Positions 51,822 through 54,957 of a stretch of 54,957 nucleotides of DNA are shown one piece after another (position 1 is the first letter of the stretch; the number at the start of each line of letters is the position of its first letter). The stretch spans positions 1-54,957 of the forward strand of contig CAYHVK010000021.1 in assembly GCA_964360255.1 (NCBI GenBank), given 5' to 3'. The notes beneath the pieces were generated by a model. It saw only the letters and a list, made by a program, of their open reading frames with translations, was not told the origin of the DNA and searched no databases. A program made the position numbers and the translations under genes. This stretch comes from CAYHVK01 sp964360255. Lineage in GTDB: Bacteria; Bdellovibrionota; Bdellovibrionia; Bdellovibrionales; UBA1609.

Positions 51822-52624
51822 TGTTTTAAAAAGCCTTTCAATTCTGCATAAACATTGGTGATGGCGGCTTGAACTTTTTTCTGTGTCTCGCCGTAAACAC
51901 TTATATTTTTCTGCTTCGTCACTTCATCCATATAAAGGGCGCGGTTCATTTCAACTTGAATAGCATTTTGCCCCAATTGAGGCTGACCATAAGTTTGAGT
52001 CAATCGTCCCCCTTTATAGGGCCAGTTATAAGCCACTTCAAAACCCGCTTTTTTATAGCTCTCGATCACCATATCTTTAAAAAAAGCCTGACAACTTTTA
52101 CCATCGCAATCGCTCACCACAATTTGTGGTCGCTTGGTACCTGGGTCACGGTGCGCCGCTGTTCCCTGCGAAGGCATGCTGTGAGCATCAATATGAAAAA
52201 CTTCTTTGTGCCCAGCACTTTTAAATTTCGAATACAGCTCACGAACCTGAATATGAAATGGCTCAAAGTAGTTTTGTACAAGCTTTTTATGCAGTTCTTG
52301 TGAAATGGGTGCGGGCATAAGACGTACGCCAGTGGTTGTTTTGACCCAGTGCAACCCAGTTGTGAAAAGACCGGCCGCATTTATATGACCTTCAACCGAC
52401 TCCGCATCCACATCATCAGGCAAACGGTTGAGGTCGACCACATAACGATGCCATTCGGTTTTAACAAAGGGCAATTGGTTTGAACGGATTGCGGGAGCAT
52501 ACAAATCATCGACAAAACGATCTACATCACACATTAAAATAGGCTCAGCTAGACCTTGCAGCCAACTGACTTCAGCCGGGACCTTTTCGCCAGAGTGTGG
52601 AATCGAGATGAAAAAAGGAATCAT
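51818..52624 (-). CDS. N-formylglutamate amidohydrolase-family protein
   Basis: A 268-residue enzyme. Features of the family are PFFISIPHSGEKVPAEVSW at the start, CDVDRFVDDLY, VDLNRLPDDVD, FHIDAHSMPS (metal ligands) and IQVEMNRALYMDE near the end. Members hydrolyse N-formylglutamate or related acyl-amino acids and use zinc. It heads the unit with resB and ccsA (4-nt overlap), an odd partnership for cytochrome c maturation. It is divergent from the cobalamin adenosyltransferase gene with only 19 nt between start codons, so both promoters must lie within the opposite coding regions. Confidence 0.88.
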   Translation of the reverse strand: MIPFFISIPHSGEKVPAEVSWLQGLAEPILMCDVDRFVDDLYAPAIRSNQLPFVKTEWHRYVVDLNRLPDDVDAESVEGHINAAGLFTTGLHWVKTTTGVRLMPAPISQELHKKLVQNYFEPFHIQVRELYSKFKSAGHKEVFHIDAHSMPSQGTAAHRDPGTKRPQIVVSDCDGKSCQAFFKDMVIESYKKAGFEVAYNWPYKGGRLTQTYGQPQLGQNAIQVEMNRALYMDEVTKQKNISVYGETQKKVQAAITNVYAELKGFLKQ

Positions 52625-52643
52625 ATATGTTTAACTATCATGC

Positions 52644-53210
52644 ATGGGACCTAAAATCTATACAAGATCTGGCGATGCAGGGATGACTTCACTAGTCGGA
52701 GGCACCCGCGTGTCAAAGACTGATTTAAGAATTGAAAGTTACGGCACATTAGACGAACTCAATTCTATTCTTGGTATAGTTCGCAGCGAACTCCAAACAC
52801 ATTTCGAACTTAAAAATTTAGATCAGCAATTAGAGCAAACCCAGAACCGGCTTTTCAACTTAGGTAGCTTGCTGGCCTGCGAAAGCGCCAAACTCCAGCC
52901 CACTCTTCCGCAAATTACAGAAATTGATATTACGAATTTAGAAAATTGGATCGATACTTTTCAAGCTGAACTTGAACCCCTCAAAGAATTTATATTACCC
53001 GGCGGTCATATTACTGCGTCTTTTTTGCATCAGGCTCGCACCGTTTGTCGTCGTGCTGAACGCCACATGATTTATCTTTACGATGACCGCACCATAGAAA
53101 ATGCCATTTATTTGAAATACGTGAACCGCCTCAGCGACTATTTGTTTGTCGCCGCTCGCTTTTGCAATAAAACTTTAAAAATCTCCGACTCAAAGTGGAA
53201 AAAGGACTAA
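52644..53210 (+). CDS. PduO-type cob(I)alamin adenosyltransferase
   Basis: A 188-residue enzyme. Motifs are KIYTRSGDAGMTSLVGGTRVSK (ATP-binding N-terminus), IESYGTLDELNSILGIVRSEL, EFILPGGHITASFLHQARTVCRRAERHM and YVNRLSDYLFVAARFCNK, all characteristic of the PduO/EutT-like adenosyltransferase fold. It transfers adenosyl from ATP to cob(I)alamin, giving the AdoCbl cofactor. In the same window a cobalamin-riboswitch receptor imports corrinoids, so the organism appears to salvage B12; no de novo cobalamin genes are seen here. Confidence 0.95.
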   Translation: MGPKIYTRSGDAGMTSLVGGTRVSKTDLRIESYGTLDELNSILGIVRSELQTHFELKNLDQQLEQTQNRLFNLGSLLACESAKLQPTLPQITEIDITNLENWIDTFQAELEPLKEFILPGGHITASFLHQARTVCRRAERHMIYLYDDRTIENAIYLKYVNRLSDYLFVAARFCNKTLKISDSKWKKD

Positions 53211-53218
53211 CTTAAGCT

Positions 53219-54331
53219 ATGCGTTTAGTAGAAGCCACAGACCAGGATAACGAAAAGCTTCTGCACTATTTCAGTCAGTCGCAGTTTCCAGGCTCAATTA
53301 CGCTTCGTATGCGCCGCATGTTTAATTTCTTCAATCAATATCGCACCCAATCTGACGATTTTGTCACTTATATGCTTCTCAATGATAAAGATGAGATTGA
53401 AGCGATGGCCTCCATTGTTTTTCGCGAAGCTTGGATAGAAGGACAAAAAGAAATCGTGGGTTATGCCACTGATCTGCGTGTTTCGAGTTCTCGTCGTGCA
53501 GTTTTAACTTGGTCACAACACTTTTTACCGGTGATCGAAATGGCTCGGCAGAAACGCAATTGTCGTTATATTTTTACCGCCGTCGCCGCCTCACAACGCC
53601 AAGCCTATAATGCTTTTATTCGCCCCCGCTCCATTCGTCGTCGTATGCCACGCTACTACCTCTTTCGCCGCTTTCAACTGATGAGCTTGCATGGTCTTTG
53701 GCCTTTTCATGAAATGCCGCTCACCTCTGTGACCGTTCGCAAAGCTGAAGAATCTGACTTCAATAAACTTTCTGATTTTATAGTTGAGCAATCAAAGTCA
53801 CGCCCTTTGCATTATTTTGAAGATAAAAATGCTTTTATCGCCACGCTCGAACGCTGGCGCGATCTGTACACTGAAAATTTTCTGATCGCCGAAGATAAGC
53901 AAGGCTCTGTCGTCGGCTGCGTAGCGCCCTGGTCTCCGCAACAGATTCAAAAAGTTTATGCTGTTCGCTATGGTGATACTGCCCAAAATCTTAAAGACAT
54001 TCTCACTTTCGGCAGTTGGTTTGGCGTGAGTCACACCTTGCCACGTACAGAAGGTGAACTCAAAGTTCGCCACCTCACCCATCTGTATGCACGTAATCCT
54101 GATGTTATGTACGCCTTGATGTACAACGCTTACAAGCAATCTGCCAAAGACGAAACACTGGTGTACCCGCACTTTGAGGGCGATCTGATGACACTCGCTC
54201 CGAAAGGCTTTATTTCGGCTTCGCAGAATTTTGGTCTTTACTGTATTTTGTCTCCCACCGATCCACTGCCCGATTTTTTAAAACCCAAGTTTATGGCCCC
54301 CCCTATTGAGTTCGAACCGGCATTTTTGTAA
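53219..54331 (+). CDS. Probable tandem GNAT-like acyltransferase
   Basis: A 370-residue protein, starting 8 nt after the adenosyltransferase gene, probably cotranscribed. It looks like two GNAT-like halves: an N-terminal one (FVTYMLLNDKDEIEAMASIVFREAWI, then EIVGYATDLRVSSSRR, then RYIFTAVAASQRQAYNAFIRP) and a C-terminal one (VTVRKAEESDFNKLSDFIVEQ, then NFLIAEDKQGSVVGCVAPWSP, and a later VMYALMYNAYKQS). Neither half has a perfect acetyl-CoA loop, so activity is uncertain. Substrate unknown. Confidence 0.6.
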   Translation: MRLVEATDQDNEKLLHYFSQSQFPGSITLRMRRMFNFFNQYRTQSDDFVTYMLLNDKDEIEAMASIVFREAWIEGQKEIVGYATDLRVSSSRRAVLTWSQHFLPVIEMARQKRNCRYIFTAVAASQRQAYNAFIRPRSIRRRMPRYYLFRRFQLMSLHGLWPFHEMPLTSVTVRKAEESDFNKLSDFIVEQSKSRPLHYFEDKNAFIATLERWRDLYTENFLIAEDKQGSVVGCVAPWSPQQIQKVYAVRYGDTAQNLKDILTFGSWFGVSHTLPRTEGELKVRHLTHLYARNPDVMYALMYNAYKQSAKDETLVYPHFEGDLMTLAPKGFISASQNFGLYCILSPTDPLPDFLKPKFMAPPIEFEPAFL

Positions 54332-54493
54332 CGCCCTCAAAAGCTTAGAGCCTATGTAGATACACAAAATGCGGCCAGTATTGCTTTACTTACGAAACTG
54401 GGTTTCGAGAAAAAAGAAGTCATTCAAGACGCCGACTATTTTAAAGGCGCCCCCAGCCATGAATATATATTTGCTATGACTTTAAACAAATAG
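54332..54493 (+). pseudogene. C-terminal fragment of a GNAT acetyltransferase
   Basis: Directly after the TAA of the upstream gene, and in the same frame, 53 codons read RPQKLRAYVDTQNAASIALL, then TKLGFEKKEVIQ, then GAPSHEYIFAMTLNK, followed by TAG at 54491-54493. The first part is the standard C-terminal motif of a RimJ/RimL-type acetyltransferase (N-x-ASIALLxKLGFE). No start codon or N-terminal part is present, so it is a truncated remnant, perhaps of a once separate gene whose front was deleted or replaced. Confidence 0.6.
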
Positions 54494-54844
54494 CGGCTTG
54501 AAATTTACAATAAGAGCTTTCACTAATTAGATTCACCTGAAGCATAAGTTATATTATGTGCAACCGGATAGATAGGTAACAAAAAACCTTGACGCGTTTT
54601 CTGCGTTCTATACGGGTATTTACAGCGATTTTTTCTATCCTATTATAAGCTATACGCATGAGTTTTGAAGTCCTTGGGGCGAAGGTCTTCAGTGCTTTTC
54701 ATCTGTGACGAATCGCCCGGACAGCGAATCTATTTTGACTCATGTTGGCTTGAGAAAATTTGAAAATAAAAAGTCATGTTACAAATTTATGGGCTATCTC
54801 TTCAGGAGATTCTTAATTAGAAATGAAATAGAAAGCGACAGGCC
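54494..54844. other. Gene-free stretch upstream of the transposase start
   Basis: I see no gene in these 351 nt. It is AT-rich, with a weak hairpin made of GGATAG and CTATCC flanking an A-run/T-run pair (about 54564-54640) and another imperfect one near 54670-54695 (GAAGTCCTT with AAGGTCTTC). Either could be part of the end of the transposable unit that begins to the right. No clear promoter was found. Confidence 0.3.
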
Positions 54845-54957
54845 ATGAAGCAAAAAACACTTTTCAAAATGAAAGATTATTCTAGTGAGTTTGGTGGAAG
54901 TTTATCTGAAGGTCGGCGTAAATCAGCGAGGCCATTGTCAGGTAAAAACCCTCTTCA
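54845..54957 (+). mobile_element. Start of an IS200-like/REP-associated tyrosine transposase gene (partial)
   Basis: From ATG 54845 the frame stays open to the window end (37 codons). The sequence EFGGSLSEGRRKSARPLSG followed by KNPL resembles the N-terminus of Y1-type transposases of the REP-associated (RAYT) group, which typically begin with a basic G-x-R-K-x-x-RPLS stretch before the (L/V)VLK strand. The rest is outside the window, so catalytic HUH and Tyr motifs cannot be checked. Confidence 0.5.

Noticed and set aside
31116..54566. A shared TGCAACCGGAT near the 31.1-kb repeat and near 54.56 kb, suggesting one repeat family
   Set aside because: An 11-nt match is not significant, and the flanking sequences diverge at once.

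Overview
The window looks like chromosomal DNA of a predatory-type Gram-negative bacterium of the Bdellovibrionota (Bdellovibrio-like). This is an inference. The support is the many short secreted proteins and lipoproteins with no known family, a stand-alone SWIB protein, an L,D-transpeptidase-like enzyme, an AgmX/PglI-type C-terminal protein, alternative complex III, and a complete lower mevalonate pathway in a Gram-negative envelope context. Base composition is moderate (roughly mid-40s % GC by eye). I see no tRNA, rRNA or CRISPR array. The only mobile-element trace is at the extreme right edge.

Layout. (1) 1-6171: the 5' part of a TonB-dependent receptor behind a cobalamin riboswitch, preceded by a CzcA/CzcC-type heavy-metal efflux operon. 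The usual periplasmic adaptor is replaced there by a 153-residue His-rich protein. (2) 6224-8792: an operon of an HD-GYP response regulator and a GAF histidine kinase. (3) 8945-19670: mostly housekeeping and cell-envelope genes, namely lipoproteins, a DUF72 protein, proBA, an RNase HI with a C-terminal hybrid-binding-like domain, a secreted metallopeptidase, an HI0933-type flavoprotein, two divergent secreted PAP2 phosphatases and a radical SAM/SPASM protein. (4) 19713-40357: a dispersed thrS-infC ... rpmI-rplT ... pheS-pheT series. All members are on the minus strand and keep the classical bacterial order, but other genes lie between them. The largest block, directly behind rplT, is a tightly coupled mevalonate operon (fni-mvaA-phosphomevalonate kinase-mvaD-mevalonate kinase). 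infC appears to start at a rare ATA codon that overlaps the thrS stop. (5) 40485-41191: a lone OmpR-type winged-helix protein, strong terminators and a long inverted repeat. (6) 41273-52624: the alternative complex III operon (actABCDEF), preceded by System II cytochrome c maturation genes (ccsA, resB) and an N-formylglutamate amidohydrolase-like gene. (7) 52644-54957: PduO-type cobalamin adenosyltransferase, a GNAT-like protein, a decayed GNAT fragment and the start of an IS200-like/REP-associated transposase.

How the parts connect. ResB/CcsA would attach haem to the multihaem ActA and to ActE, which carry electrons from quinol oxidation in ActB/ActC/ActF. The mevalonate block would supply IPP/DMAPP for quinones and undecaprenyl carriers. 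HMG-CoA synthase is not in the window. Corrinoid uptake (riboswitch plus receptor) and corrinoid adenosylation lie at opposite ends. Beyond ordinary genes, the most distinctive items are the ATA-initiated infC, the split translation cluster holding the mevalonate operon, the mini-adaptor metal pump, and a set of very long inverted repeats (a perfect 54-bp palindrome, a 24-bp stem, and two 16-18-bp repeats each with a spacer of about 60 nt).
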